A program made the translations under genes and the position numbers. A stretch of DNA of 64,000 bases, taken from assembly GCA_018257865.1 (NCBI GenBank), contig JAEUBA010000079.1:1-64000 (forward strand), in the 5' to 3' direction. The notes beneath the pieces were generated by a model, which was given only the letters and a program-made list of their open reading frames with translations, did not search any database and was not told the DNA's origin. Positions 10,623 to 22,205 of this stretch are shown piece after piece; within the stretch, counting starts at the first letter, position 1; each line of letters starts with the position of its first letter. Origin of the DNA: Stereocaulon alpinum (taxonomy: Eukaryota > Ascomycota > Lecanoromycetes > Lecanorales > Stereocaulaceae).

Positions 10623-11229
10623 TCACAAAGTGTTAGTTCGCTGACGCTTTTTGCGCCGATCCTTAGGCTCTTCTTGCGCTTCATCGTCAAGTATAATAAA
10701 TCCCTCCAAATCCAATTGCCTCTCCAGCCTCACATCTTCCGTGTTCAGGTCCAGCGCGTCCATCACCTTTTTCACCTGCGTGAAGTCGCTGTCTAGGTAA
10801 ATAGCACCTAAGATAGCCTCCACTGTGTCTGCAATCGCCTTCCCTCCTATTGGTCCAACAATGAAACGTTCGAGCCCCAGGCCAAGTCCAATTCTATTTA
10901 GATTCGCATTCGAGCCTACGTTTTTGGTGATATTGCTGAACTGCCCTGTGAGTGAATCAGTATGGGGGAGTGTGTCCGCATCATACACCCAGTGAGCTAC
11001 CTCTGCTGGCTGAGGTCCGATACCAGTCCTCGGCTAATGCAAGCTGCATGGCCGCATCTCCCACAATGGCAAGTCTTCTGTTGCCATCTGGTAGTAACAT
11101 GGCCTTAGTGCTGTCAGCAGACACTTTGGAAGTCTGTAGAGCCCCCCAGAGAAGGTCGGTGTCGTGGAACTTGTATTGAACCAGAGTTTCAACAGCCCGG
11201 ATCGCGGCTGCCTTTCGATCTGAAGTCAT
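10623..11229 (-). CDS. RNase III-like single-domain protein B
   Basis: Exons 11229-11001 and 10945-10623, joined in phase 1 at the same position as in paralogue A, give 183 aa. The RNase III fold is readable as YKFHDTDLLWGAL, LAIVGDAAMQLALAEDWY (53-70), NANLNRIGLGLGLERF (89-104) and ADTVEAILGAIYLD (115-128). The second acidic pair (Asp116, Glu119) and Asp58 are kept, but the signature Glu is Ala54, so a metal ligand is missing. A basic C-terminal tail (KDRRKKRQR) may serve nuclear import or RNA contact. It has no dsRBD and no helicase or PAZ, so it is neither Dicer nor a standard RNase III. Shared intron phase and order show that A and B arose by duplication. Function is unknown. Confidence 0.8.
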
Positions 11230-12385
11230 CGTTATAGAGGTGTTCCAGAGTCGGTGTCAGTCATATGAGTTCATCTTGAGAAGCCGGAATTTTGGAAGGA
11301 TTCCAAGGGCGGAGTAAATTGTAGAGTCGTCAATGGGGTATAGCGATCGGTACTGTTAGGAACGGTTTGTAGATTTGGCAGAGCGGTGAACGAACTTGGA
11401 AGACGATGGGTCAGCGCACCCGTCACAATCCTAAGCTGGAGTACAGCGGTTGAGTCCAGAGGCCCGTACGGTAGAGCGGAATCTCTGTTAGACTGATGGG
11501 GGATACAAAAGGTGGAGCAGATTCGCCGATACTCATAGCCAACCCCGAAGTGAATGAAGCAAAAGGAGGGGTATTTATTATCATATCATGGAAGCTGCGT
11601 TCGTGACTCCCCGCATTCCCTGTAAGCTACATGGTGTCACCTGACTAATGGCAATAACTTGGAGCTTGAATTCGAGATGTGTTCAAAGACCATTGAGTCC
11701 ACCGTCAATATAGTACAGAAATAAGCAATACAACATAGGTAACCGCAGTATTCATAATGTTACACACTCCACTTATACCAGCATTCATATTCCATTCCTT
11801 GAGATGTGACTCAAACAAGGAGCCCACCTCATCTTGGGCCCCCAAAGCGAGCCTTTAAGAATGATTAGAATGCCAACGCAAGCTAGAAGACAAGAATCTT
11901 GGATAAATACTTTGCATAAGTAATCTCTTGAAGGAGCTTGCATTTCAATTTCCGAAAGATCCCTCCTAGGTGAAGGTGATCCTCTCCCAATCCTTGCAAG
12001 TTGACGTCCATCTCTCCACAAGAACTGACTTTCCCAGGATTAAAACCTGCCCATGCAGCGCTTTTCAGTTGAGAGGTGGTACTCGCAAGGAACTTCCTGG
12101 ATGTAAGTATGATGATGTTCCATCATTCAGTAGGTACAATATCAATCAGGGCGAGAACCCTGCCCGAGACTTGTAAAGTGAAAAACTTCAGGTTTGGGTG
12201 AATGTGCGAGGGTTTTGGTTTGCTTTCGAGTCGTCAGAGCCTTCACCCAGGGATAATGTACCTCCACAAAGGATCGCTTCGAAGTTTTTCGCCTGAGCTT
12301 TAGGCTTCGTCCACATTCATCTTGAAGCGAGCTTCTCTCCTTCAAGCGTCAGACCGAAAATTTCTTTGGTACTTAGAAGCGGAAT
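11230..12385. other. Intergenic, no gene supported
   Basis: About 1.15 kb between the start of RNase III-like gene B and the end of the HIT-like gene. Only short unconvincing frames are present, with no repeats or RNA genes seen. Confidence 0.5.
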
Positions 12386-12994
12386 CTAGCGGTCATTCAC
12401 CTCGGCTAACCGCCTCCTATCTTCCTCTTGAACTTGTAAAATCGCCTCCAGCGGGATAGTCTTTACATCATGACGCTTAGCCGAAAATTTTCTCAACTCT
12501 TCCTTCTTGGGATAGACATGCATATGCAGATGTCCTACCGAATTGTCCGGCCAGGCGTGGAATGCAAATTGAAAATCTTTCGGCTTCAGCTGCTTGAATT
12601 CTTCCGCCAGCGAATCGAAATCCTTCTTCAGTGTCGGCAAAAGCTTCTGAAAGGTGTCTAGAGTGCTTTGTTTACGCTCGAGCTTGGCGTTCTGGTCGTC
12701 AAACGCTGACTGAGTGCGTCTGATCAGTTTTGAGCTTCCGGTCTCGGTCTCCCAAAAGCTGATGAAATGGTGCTTCATCTCCTTTAACCGCCTACAATTG
12801 TCCCAGGTTGCTACAGGATCAACGACGTTGAAGATGCGCGTTTTAGATATCACCAGTGTATGTCCAAAACCTTGGCCTTCCGGCGTATTGACTCCTGGTT
12901 CGAATTTCGCATCGTACCATTGAGGATATTGTCGTTTGTCGTAAGTGGCCAGGTTACCGATTATATAAGAGTCTTGAGCTTCGCTAAGGATCAT
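12386..12994 (-). CDS. HIT-like superfamily protein
   Basis: An uninterrupted 202-aa frame from an ATG. The histidine triad is GHLHMHV, with His155, His157 and His159; it is preceded by a WPDNSVGHLH context typical of HIT-fold nucleotide hydrolases and transferases. An N-terminal strand region (TLVISKTRIFNVVDP) and a long central helical insertion (about 85-145, rich in Lys/Glu) follow. The triad suggests nucleotide-phosphate binding or hydrolysis, but the substrate cannot be assigned. No targeting signal is visible, so a cytosolic or nuclear location is likely. Confidence 0.8.
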   Translation of the reverse strand: MILSEAQDSYIIGNLATYDKRQYPQWYDAKFEPGVNTPEGQGFGHTLVISKTRIFNVVDPVATWDNCRRLKEMKHHFISFWETETGSSKLIRRTQSAFDDQNAKLERKQSTLDTFQKLLPTLKKDFDSLAEEFKQLKPKDFQFAFHAWPDNSVGHLHMHVYPKKEELRKFSAKRHDVKTIPLEAILQVQEEDRRRLAEVNDR

Positions 12995-13279
12995 AGATGG
13001 CTTGTTGTGTAATTCGAATTCCTAGACGATATGTGAGATCGTAGCAATAGTCTGCTGCATGTGTGTACGTACGGTGAACCATGTATCAGACTTATGGAAA
13101 GGCTCCATTCCATCAAGTGACCTGTCAATCATACTAGCTGGAATCATCCCAGAGCCTCTGTGTAAGCAAACGCACAGTCAGTCAATCTGCGCCTCTCCTT
13201 TACACCAAGCTCATTCCCCGGTCATTTGCTGGAAGTGTGCAATCTCAAAGACTTAATGGTTTCAGGAGGAAATACATGC

Positions 13280-13594
13280 TTACAGTTTCTTATAATCATA
13301 ATCGTTGTTCTTCCGCCTCCACTGTTGAAGCTCTTCCCAGAGTTCTGGATCGTTCCTAAACGCATCGCGTTTACACCGATAACGCTTTTTCCGCGCTTCG
13401 AGGTCTTCATCATCCATTAAAGCATAAGCCATAGCGCAAAAAACAAACACGACGGCCCCAACAAGCACAAGGCCAGTATTGCCCTTCCAAAACTCCAGTG
13501 TCGCACTAAAGTCTGACCGTCTAGGATAAAGCAACGAAGCGAATAGCGGGCCAGTGAGAAGCAAAAAGGACAAGCCAATAGCTAAAGGGTTCAT
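13280..13594 (-). CDS. Small two-span membrane protein, hypothetical
   Basis: A 104-aa frame from an ATG. The first hydrophobic segment spans about residues 4-23 (IGLSFLLLTGPLFASLL) and the second about 40-60 (GLVLVGAVVFVFCAMAYAL). A charged C-terminal tail (ARKKRYRCKRD ... LQQWRRKNND) follows. The hairpin-plus-basic-tail layout would suit an organelle membrane protein, but I do not recognise the family. It lies 285 bp downstream of the HIT-like gene start on the minus strand and was treated as a single-exon gene. Confidence 0.5.
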   Translation of the reverse strand: MNPLAIGLSFLLLTGPLFASLLYPRRSDFSATLEFWKGNTGLVLVGAVVFVFCAMAYALMDDEDLEARKKRYRCKRDAFRNDPELWEELQQWRRKNNDYDYKKL

Positions 13595-14377
13595 GAGTCG
13601 AGCTTTAGGATGTCGGTTAAAGCTTGCTGTAGAGGCTGTGTTGAAGTGTCTGTGTAACTGCTTGACATAACGGCCTTTTAGTCCAGGCTCCCATCACTTC
13701 GATACGCCAGATCAAACTATGAAGTCGGCCGCTGCGTTCAGTGACCTTCTGTAAATTCAAGCAATCCTGACACTGTGAGTGTGATGTCGTTTGTGATGGG
13801 TGTTGAGTCACATGCCGGTCGCGGTGTTCATGCGATCAAGCCTCCAGATAAGCTTTAGTGATGTGGTGGAAGAGAGCGCGTGCCTGTACGACAACCTGTA
13901 TTGATGAGGATAGGTTGCGCAAATATTTGTGAAGGCTTGATGAAGATGTTCCAGGATTCTCTTTATTTGTCAGGCGTAAGTGCGCGTGGTGTAATTGTGA
14001 TGTCTCGGAGCAGGCTCGGGCTGGTGATTATGTTGAGGCTGGACTAGGAATGCCAAGGATTTAGGGCTGTGCCTTAGATACTCCACGCTACCTTACATAG
14101 CCACAATACCTATGACGCACTATAATATGTAATGAGTGCTACGTGCGCTGATGGAAAAACGCCTGCAACTTCACCTTGCAGCCTTACATTCAACAAATCT
14201 TCTATGGAATACTCATGTTGATAGTTTGCAGCCCTTCTAGAATACACAATATGGATATCACGTAACCCTTTGGGGCTAGGTCTTGTGACACAATGCCCTT
14301 ATCCCAGAACACTCCCATAGACCCGAAGATGCGCACACGATACAGATTTTACCAGCACCTCCCATGAAAGTTATAGA
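13595..14377. other. Intergenic, no gene supported
   Basis: About 780 bases between the small membrane protein gene and the 3' end of SAS3. No coding frame, repeat or RNA gene is convincing. Confidence 0.5.
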
Positions 14378-17300
14378 CTAGTCATCCATTGCATCTTCCT
14401 CGCTCTCGGCTTCACTTTCCTCCGCATTTTCAACATCAAAGTCGGCATCAGCTACGGCTTCTTCGTCCTCATCACCTTCAGCATCAGCATCAGCATCAGC
14501 ATCAGCATCCTCCATCACATCGTCACCCTCAGCATCCTTCTCATCATCCGGCACTTCGTTTTCGTTAGCTAAAGCAGCCCGGTCGTCCTCGTTTGCGGCC
14601 GCTTCCTCTTCTTCAGAGCCATCATCTTTAGGTGTCTGAGGTGGTTCGTCTACAGGCCCATCGAGCCTTGTTCTCCGCGCCGCAGCCGCTTTCCCTGCAC
14701 TCTTTCCTGGCCCAGGTTTTCCTTTGCCTTTTCCTAAGCCTGTACCGCTTCGTCTCATACTAGGTGTAGTATTAGGCGTGTTCGTGCCATTGACTCCGGA
14801 CTTTCTAGGGCCACCTCTCCAGCCACCACGGCGGCGGGCAGTCGTTCCAGGGATCGGAGGAAAGACTTCGTAGCGAATGGGAGGGATAGCGGGCGTAGTC
14901 AACGTACCATTCGGCTGGGAGGGCGAAATTGATGCTGGTTTGGCGGGTGTTGTAAAGGATAGCTGACGGACGATAGGGGTACTTCCTTCGAGTTGGGATA
15001 TGGCCGGGTCAATGTCATCGATATCTTGAGGTTGAGAATGCTTGGAAGAGTCGCTCGCGTTGCCATTGATTTGGGGTTGCATACCATCGCCGTCGGCAAC
15101 GGTGCTATCTCTAGCTTCGATGGCCTCAGCAGCCAGGGCATTTGCTTTGGCAGTCTGCTGAACGCCTTCCTCTGGCACGACCTGCTTGTCGTCCACCTCA
15201 TCTTCCCTTGGCGCTACGGTTGGTAGCGGTGGGGCAGTCTCATAGTGTGCGAGATTGCTTCGACCCATGATGTAGGGTGTCCATACCAGAGAATCTTCGT
15301 TAATGGTTACATATTTCTTAGCCTCCCACTCGTCAATGCATTGGTTGAAGTAGTCGTAGTCCAATCTCAAAGCGTATGTTTTGGTGACAGGATCCCGGAC
15401 CAGAGCTCGTAATCCCTCAAGTGCGGCAATAATGTCATCTGGTGTCATTCCCGTTCGGTCTGAAAGCTCCAGGATGCTCAGCGGCTCCTTTTGATCAATC
15501 AGTTCTTGTGAGAGGACAAGTCGCCAGTAATTGCGGTAGGATACCAGGCCCATGTCAGAGAGAGGCTTCTCTGGTGACCCAGTCTTGCCTTCAACGCGTG
15601 TAAGAAGATAGGAGAAGCTAATAAGGAGATTTCCATATCCTTTCCGTTGATGGGTGGGAAGCGTGAGGATACATGATACATTGTTCTGGCTGCTCGGCCT
15701 CTTTTCTTTGGAGAAGTACCCCACAAAGTGGCAGCCAAATTCATCATATTCGGTCATGACATAGAAGAGGAACGGTTCGACATCGTAGTACAGAGTCTTA
15801 GATCCCAGAAAGAGCTTAGCGAGCAGACAAAGGTTTTGGCAATACACCGGGTTCTTGCGACCATCAACCTCGAATACCGATATCGATCCCTCTCGGTAGA
15901 TCTCGTCCCCTGGTGGATGTTTGGCTGGACATTTCAGCTTGTGCCGCCATGCTACAAAGTCAGAGTTCATGTATTTAAGGCAGAATTCACAGATGTAAAG
16001 CACTCGATTTCGGCTGTACTCTTCCGGATAAGGCGCGGCGTACCACGTCTCGATCTCGAAGCCACCAAAGTTGACACATTTGATCTTGCTGGGAGGACCA
16101 GCTAATTTTTGTGTCCGAGCTTTAGTTTCTCCTTCGGCTTCAGAGTGTGCAACTTTCAGCTTCCAGTCATCCTCGGCCTTCTGGCGAGCCTCATTGAAGC
16201 GGACTCGATCAGCTTGTAAGGGAAGTGTTCTTGAGGTGTCCGCGTCGGCTTCCGACAGTACCCCACCATAAGGTTTGGATTTCAACTCATCGTTCTCACG
16301 TTCATGGAAAGCATAAAACGGGGTCGCATATTGCCCAGAGAAGGAGGGTACCGGACGCTCACGATCTCTCTGGGTTTCCACGGTGGACTCACGGGGCCGT
16401 GGTCGTTTCTTCTTTGGTTTTGGTTTCGGTAGGGAAGCGAGCTTGGCCCGCTCCAGACGGATGGACACAATGATGCTGTCTGTGCTCCGCTCAATGATTG
16501 TCGCAAAGCCATGATCCGATAGATCAGATTTCCTCTTCTTTGAAGATCGCGAAGGTCTTGACTTTCGAGTGGACGTGCTTCCAACTTCGACATCCTCATC
16601 GTCGGCCTCTGCAATGTCCCCATCTCCACCACGAATAATTCCTGCTGCCTTTAACTCGGCGGCTAAGGCACTGTGAACACTATCATTCCTTGGCCTTTTC
16701 TTTGGTTCATCACGTTGTTCAGACGAAGCCTTGCGTTTTCGTAATGATCGTGAGCCGTCCAAAGGATCATCGTCGAGAATAAGATTATTGAATACAGAAT
16801 GTGAACCCGGCCTCGATCCGCCTCGCGGTGCAGGGAGTAAGTCTCTAGTGAATTTAGTCGCCGAAGATCGTCTACGTGACACTGCCTCTTCTGGAGTTGA
16901 AGGCTCGAGAGCGTTCTCTACACAATCGAGGCATCTCCATTTGGTGGGATCTAATTCGAAACAGTCAATTCACTTTGATTCAATGAGGAACATGAAGGGT
17001 CAAGTGTACCATCTTTTTCCTTGAGAGAGTTGGCGTCTCGGGCACATTGCCGATGGGCTGCAGGACACTCGGTTAGTCTGGAGTTTCAGGGACAGTCGGG
17101 AGATCAACATAAAAGCTTGTAATCTTTTATCACAATATTTTCTTTCACTTACAATTATCTCCGCAAACAGCACATGACATGTACTCCTCAAAATCTTCGC
17201 TTGGATCGTGTTCTTCATCTTGTTCACAGAATCTGAATATGAATTAGCCCGATACGTCTCACAATATCTTCTTCACAACTCACACGCAGTTATTGCGAGT

Positions 17301-17753
17301 TGCAACCACGGAGGCATTGTCTGCATTACTCCCACCCTCCTCCCAGGCACCTGCAGCCACGGACTCTTCATCACTGGAAATCTTATCTGAATCGTCCTCT
17401 TCTTCTGCAGCACTACTGTCTTCTGCATCTGACGCAAGCTCGGCTACATCTTCATCACTTTCGACAGCTTTGACGCTTTTCCTAGTCCTTGAGACACGCA
17501 CCGTGGTGTCTTCGTCGTCATCCTCTTCTTCTTCCTCTTCCGCTTCACTGTCCGCCTCGATCTCGGCATCCGACCCTTCGGCGTCCTCCTCCTGATCATC
17601 TACTGGTGTTTCTTCTGCCATGACGTCCTCTTCTTCCACTTCCTCTCCCTCTGCGTCTAAATCGTCGCTGTCCTCCATCTGGAATGCTGTAGCTTGTGTC
17701 CTAGCTTGCAAGGGAGGTGCTAACGCCGTCATGGACATCTCAGCTCTTTCCAC
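14378..17753 (-). CDS. SAS3: MYST histone acetyltransferase Sas3 (NuA3 complex)
   Basis: Exons 17753-17284, 17232-17153, 17057-17010 and 16950-14378 give 1056 aa. An acidic N-terminus (about 26-150) precedes a Cys-rich zinc module spread over exons 1-4 (RNNCVFCEQ, MSCAVCGDN, HRQCARD, WRCLDCVEN). The MYST domain (about 490-770) has the C2HC finger YICEFCLKYMNSDFVAWRHK (about 518-537), the catalytic Cys in NNVSCILTLP, the acetyl-CoA loop QRKGYGNLL and the catalytic Glu in GSPEKPLSD. The C-terminus is basic, then highly acidic (a run of DA repeats). Family knowledge: Sas3/KAT6-type enzymes acetylate histone H3 (K14, K23) in NuA3. The Cys-rich N-terminal module separates it from Esa1, which carries a chromodomain. 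Exon 3 is only 48 bp. A downstream ATG in exon 1 (MEDSDDLD) is an alternative start. Confidence 0.92.
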
Positions 17754-18410
17754 CAGCTTCGCGGTGGATTGACCACATCAACACAGTCTCATAGCATTGA
17801 TAACGGCCGTAGATCATATGCTAGTGATGCGAGAGACTTGCGAGGGTAGGCGGAGTCTAAATCGGGGCTGGCGCGCAAACTTTGAGCCGTGCAGAATCGC
17901 GGTCGTCTCCTGGAGCCAGCAAAGATGATACGTAGGATTTTGAGAGTTTTTTGAGAGCGTGGGAGGTGATTAGAGTAAGCGTTGAGGGAATTTGATAGTC
18001 CTGAGTAAAGGCTGGTGGTGGCTGCTACCGTGGTGAATCAGTCGCAACGGTCGCGCAAATCCTTGGCGTCTGCTCGCACTCTGGGGCAAATTCGCGATTC
18101 AGTGTATCCGAGTACCCTTTGCGACGCGTGAACAGAGCTCTGAAATGCCTCTAAGATGATGGTAGATGGAAGGCAGTCACTTCGCTGGCCCCCCTGTTGC
18201 AAGATGAGGTCCCTAGCCAGGCGAAGATCTTGCTGACTACTCATCCGCCGGGCAACTTCACCTTACCACCGAGATGCAACCCCACAAATTGAACATCTTA
18301 ACCGTCGCCCATCATCCAACTTCATATGCGATAGGACATATTCCGAGTCTATATAGACGCTCACCTCATCTCTAATAGTTGTCGAACTGCTGTGACAAGC
18401 CTCCGCCGAC
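17754..18410. promoter_or_regulatory. Divergent promoter spacer, SAS3 / NDUFA1
   Basis: A 657-bp spacer between divergent start codons. No gene is supported in it; it should hold both promoters. Confidence 0.5.
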
Positions 18411-18836
18411 ATGGGTGTCCCATTCGAAGCTCTCATCCCATATGCTATCATGCTCGGCGTACGCCCACCTTCCCTTCCAGCTCGAGATAAGACGCTGACA
18501 CCCACGCCAGATGTTTGGGCTCACAGGAGCGGGGCTTTCCAAAATAAGACACATGCAAAACGGAGGGAAGAGAGCTAGACATTCGATAGACCAATGGGAC
18601 AGACAGAGTGCGCATACTACCCTTCGACTTCACAAACAAAAGTAGCCACTGACAAGGGTGCTAGTGATGAATCGAGACAGGAGACTGACTGGATATCTAC
18701 GAGGGCAGACGGATGAAGTCGCGGCACCACCGGGCTTTGAATTAAACAATCCTTGGAGGGTGAGCTTCTCCAACTTAACCCCCCCAATGGTACCTTGTTG
18801 GCTGAAAGCAAGCAGACAGAGAAACGCATCTACTAA
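18411..18836 (+). CDS. NDUFA1: NADH:ubiquinone oxidoreductase MWFE subunit (NDUFA1)
   Basis: Four short exons, 18411-18458, 18511-18607, 18665-18759 and 18816-18836, give 86 aa. Splicing joins MGVPFEALIPYAIMLG to MFGLTGAGLSKIRHMQNGGK, then IDQWDRQMMNRDRRLTGYLR and APPGFELNNPWR. This order (N-terminal membrane helix, QWD-R-M-RDRRLTG, PPGFE-NNPW) is that of the fungal MWFE/NDUFA1 accessory subunit of mitochondrial complex I. Family role: a single-pass membrane-arm subunit needed for complex I assembly. The 21-bp last exon (ending RIY) is the least certain part; the protein could also end just after NNPWR by reading into the intron. The stop lies 30 bp from the end of the convergent acetyltransferase gene. 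The exons are too short to appear as one ORF, so the gene is easily missed. Confidence 0.85.
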
Positions 18837-18866
18837 AATTTGCTGCGAAACATATACACAGATCAT

Positions 18867-19915
18867 TCAATCACCAATATTTGGTTCTCCACCATGCAGT
18901 TCAGTCACCATGCCCTTAATCCCCGCCTTCTCATCCTCCCTCAACCGTATCCCGAACCACTTCTCTAGAGCCTGCACCCTCTCAGCCTCAGTCTTACATG
19001 TCATGATATGCTCCACCTTCCCCCCCACCCTCCTCTTCACCTCCGCGCCCACCAACATCAGCGTACCCACCACTTCTCCTCCCTCCAAAATCATCTTAAC
19101 GACGATGACGCGATATGTGAAAAAACTAGTCCGACTCTGACTAGTCCTCATATTCATCAATTCATAGTCTGATGGTAGGAATTCCAGTTCAGTGAAGCAA
19201 TACATAGGCACCCATGGAGCGTCTGGGTTCATTCGGTGCTGGTATATCCATAGCTTTTGGTTGGGATCGGTGTTATCAGGGATGTTGTCATAGATGAGAC
19301 GGACTTCTGCTGGCGGAATATACTGGCTGTGAGAATGCTCTGGATCGAGCAGTAGAGGTTGAATAGGACCATTGCCGCCAAATCCAACATCGAGCATGTA
19401 TTTCTTGCCGTCCGAGAGGGTGACGATGTTGATCATGTGACACCTAGATGCCTCAGTACCCGGATCTTGAAATGAGCCAGATGGAAAGGACCAACGAAGG
19501 CTTACCAGCATTCGAAACCTCCTGCAGGATCACCGGTCACCGCATGGGACACTCGTGCACCAGCATTATGAACTGTAAATCCCAGACTACGTAGAACAGT
19601 GCCGAAAAAGCAATTGTTTTCCATGCAGTAACCGCCTCGATTATCTTTCTCGACAATCTTGCTGTATAAGTAGTCCGGATCTAGAAGAATGGTATGATGG
19701 GATGAGTAGTGCAATTGCAGGTTCTCGAAAGGAGCTGTAGCTAGCTGGTGTCTCTGCAATTGGGTGAGAAAGTGGAGGGTCTCTTTGGGATTTTTGTGGA
19801 GTGAAGAGGCATGCCATAATTCTTGGAGGTCTTTAGGTAACGAAATGTGGGAGAAGTATTTAGAGATCTGCTCTTCAGAGTACAAGGGGCGGTGCGACGG
19901 AATTGCTTTGCTCAT
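18867..19915 (-). CDS. Arylamine N-acetyltransferase
   Basis: Exons 19915-19506 and 19443-18867, joined across a 62-bp intron, give 328 aa. The catalytic triad of the NAT family is visible: Cys97 in RGGYCMENN, His139 just after the intron in CHMINIV, and Asp155 in MLDVGFGG. An N-terminal helical domain contains the FLTQLQRHQLATAPFENLQ motif typical of NATs. Known family reaction: transfer of acetyl or other acyl groups from CoA to arylamines and hydrazines; in fungi such enzymes detoxify aromatic amines, including plant benzoxazinoid breakdown products. The specific substrate here is unknown. The cytosol is likely because no signal is seen. It converges with NDUFA1. Confidence 0.9.
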
Positions 19916-20322
19916 GATCGCAAGGACACAGGATCATAGAGTATCAAGCTTGCCAGTGAGAACGATTTGCGAAGAAATAGAAAAACGCGTGGACTCGAGA
20001 ATCTCAAATATGCGGGATGAGCGAGTATATGTATCCTGTAAAGGCAAGGAGTTTTCGAGTTGAGTAAGTATCAACTACTTGTACCTAGAGATGCAGCCCC
20101 AACCTAGTACGGGACAAAGCCGTTGCTCGTCTTATTGCCCGCCTGTACCTGCCTATATAAGGCAAAAGTACCTAAACGAGAAGACGATCAAACACAGGCC
20201 ATTGTACACGCGCCAAGACTAGAGCAGTGTCAAGACGCTAGTAGCTCGTTTTACTTACTACTACCACATACATGGTGTACATTCGGGCCCTATCTACAAA
20301 CGCACATAGAAGGCGTTTTGCT
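19916..20322. other. Intergenic, no gene supported
   Basis: About 400 bases between the acetyltransferase start and the 3' end of the TMEM69-like gene. No feature was seen. Confidence 0.5.
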
Positions 20323-21512
20323 TTACTCCTCCTCTTCTTCTTCCCCTTCCTCTCCGCCTTCGTCTTCTTCATCATCCTCTCCGTCATCCTCAGCAACCAT
20401 CCTCGCTTGCTTCTCCCTCTCCTCCACCTCCATAGCCTCCAACTGAGAGTCTCTCAGCGCCTTCACCCTATCAGCTGGGCCAGGAAGCCTGCTGATCTGA
20501 TCCGCAATCTGGCCTCTACCGATTAAGCTCGCCACGATACTTGCCCCCACCACGAAAGTCAAGACAAATCGATAAGTCGAATACCAATGTGGAGCCCATC
20601 CTCTGACCACAGCTCGGGAATCGGCAAAGTACAGGAACGTGAAAGCAGTGAACTGAACGATGAGGGCGTATTCCACTGGGAATAAGATAGTGGGCCATGC
20701 TACCGCAGGGGCAATAACTCCATAGGCATATCGTGAATAACCATGTACACCTCCGTACTTGGCCCATTCCAATCCCCAGTGAATAGCCCCCAAAAACGAA
20801 AGAATCTTCGCCGGTCAGCATACAGTGCAAATGCTAGTCTGAGCGTCCAAAGACTCACCACGGCGCCGTAGCCGACTTGTAGAGGCTCGATAATATGTAG
20901 AAGCTGCTCGGCAGTCTGCTGAGAGAATAAGAAGGCTGAACCCGTCGCGGACGCGTGATTAATGTCGAAAGCCAGGTAGACAGTAGAAAGGGAGGTTGCC
21001 AGGTAGGGTAATACACCTGCCATGCCAATGATGAGTGCTTCACGGGGAACTTCGTTGAGAGCAAATGTGTCTTTGATGGTTTTCTTAGCACCGTTGCGTT
21101 AGCAAGGCTCCTCCCCATGCACCCTCAAGTGACCTACCCAGTCAGACTTAACCCCCGCCAGCATGTCCTCATCTCTTTCTGGCTCTTCCACACCCTTCTC
21201 ATGAAAAATCTCATGAACACTGGATGTGGTAGAGACCTCTTCAGGATTCGGCTGAAGCTTTTCGTGTTCTACTGCCTCCTCGTGCTTCTTGTCAACGGAG
21301 TCGTAAGGTGCTGCATAGCGTTGCAGGGATGTGCTGAGAGGTTTCCGGAGAGTCAATGCCAAAGTGGATGGCTTTTGAAAGCTGGCCTTATTTGAAGTAT
21401 GTGGTCTCAGGCCATGTACACGCGTGAGTGTAGCTGTAGTGCGGCTAGTGGTAGAAGAGACATGGCGGAAGGACGACCGGGTGATTGAGGTAGCATGCCC
21501 CGACCGAAGCAT
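20323..21512 (-). CDS. DUF3429 / TMEM69-like mitochondrial membrane protein
   Basis: Exons 21512-21138, 21083-20859 and 20805-20323 give 360 aa. The first intron ends at TAAG with a clear GCTAAC branch site; the second has a TGCTGAC branch. The N-terminus is Arg/Ser/Thr-rich without acids (MLRSGHATSITRSSFRHVSS), a likely mitochondrial presequence. After the linker come KTIKDTFALNEVPREALIIG, then several hydrophobic helices including GYGAVILSFLGAIHWGLEWA, a hallmark of the DUF3429/TMEM69 family. The C-terminus is a long Glu/Asp run. Family members are multi-pass mitochondrial inner-membrane proteins of unknown function. It is divergent from VPS13. Confidence 0.85.
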
Positions 21513-22205
21513 GTTGCCAACTGCAATCCAAAAGAAGCAACACAGCTTCTCCGTACAACTTCACTCACTAGCAGTGCTCAATGGGTGGTGGGTAGTCCGT
21601 TGTGGGTGGTTGAGAAAGAGCGTGAGGTGGTAATGGTCGCTACTCCTTCTTGCCCGGCTCGCCAAAGCTTCGAATGCCAAGCCTTTGTTTCGACGCTAAG
21701 CGACGTCATAAGAATACGCTTCCAACGGTTGTTTACCTGTTCAAGAATACCTTCATCCGTCTTGTTCGCCCTTACAATTGCCGATAGAGCTACGGGAACA
21801 GCTACACATGAATTCACAAGCTTCAAGAGAGTTCAAAAGCGAGGAGCACCTATATATTCTTCCACGCAAGTTCTAGTGCCAAAGGATTTGGAGCATAGAA
21901 CCAAGTTTTGCCGACTTGTCCTCCCTCTCCGATTCTTTGTCTTCGGCTATGAAGCTGTGACTGTGACACCATTCTTATATCCAGCGAGCTGATTCGCCTA
22001 TTACTCAACAGACCAAATCGGGCTTACAGCAAGCATTGTGATCACAGTCGTCACCTTGCTTAGCCCCGCACCCCATCATGTTTCCACGAGTCAGCGCCTG
22101 AATTCTTCCAAAGAAACGGCCACGAAGATATCACCAACTTTGTATCAACCTTATACCACCCTACATATTCCCTCCCGGCCAGGGTAAAGGTCTGATACCG
22201 GCACC
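21513..22205. promoter_or_regulatory. Divergent promoter spacer, TMEM69-like / VPS13
   Basis: A 693-bp spacer between divergent start codons, with a CT-rich stretch just upstream of the VPS13 ATG. A 165-codon plus-strand frame inside it (21495-21992) has no recognisable content. Confidence 0.45.

Noticed and set aside
14479..14512. Hexanucleotide-like run encoding Asp-Ala repeats in SAS3
   Set aside because: A low-complexity acidic tail is usual in this family; not unusual enough for a finding.
21495..21992. 165-codon plus-strand frame upstream of VPS13
   Set aside because: It partly overlaps the start of the TMEM69-like gene on the other strand and lies in the shared promoter; no family similarity.
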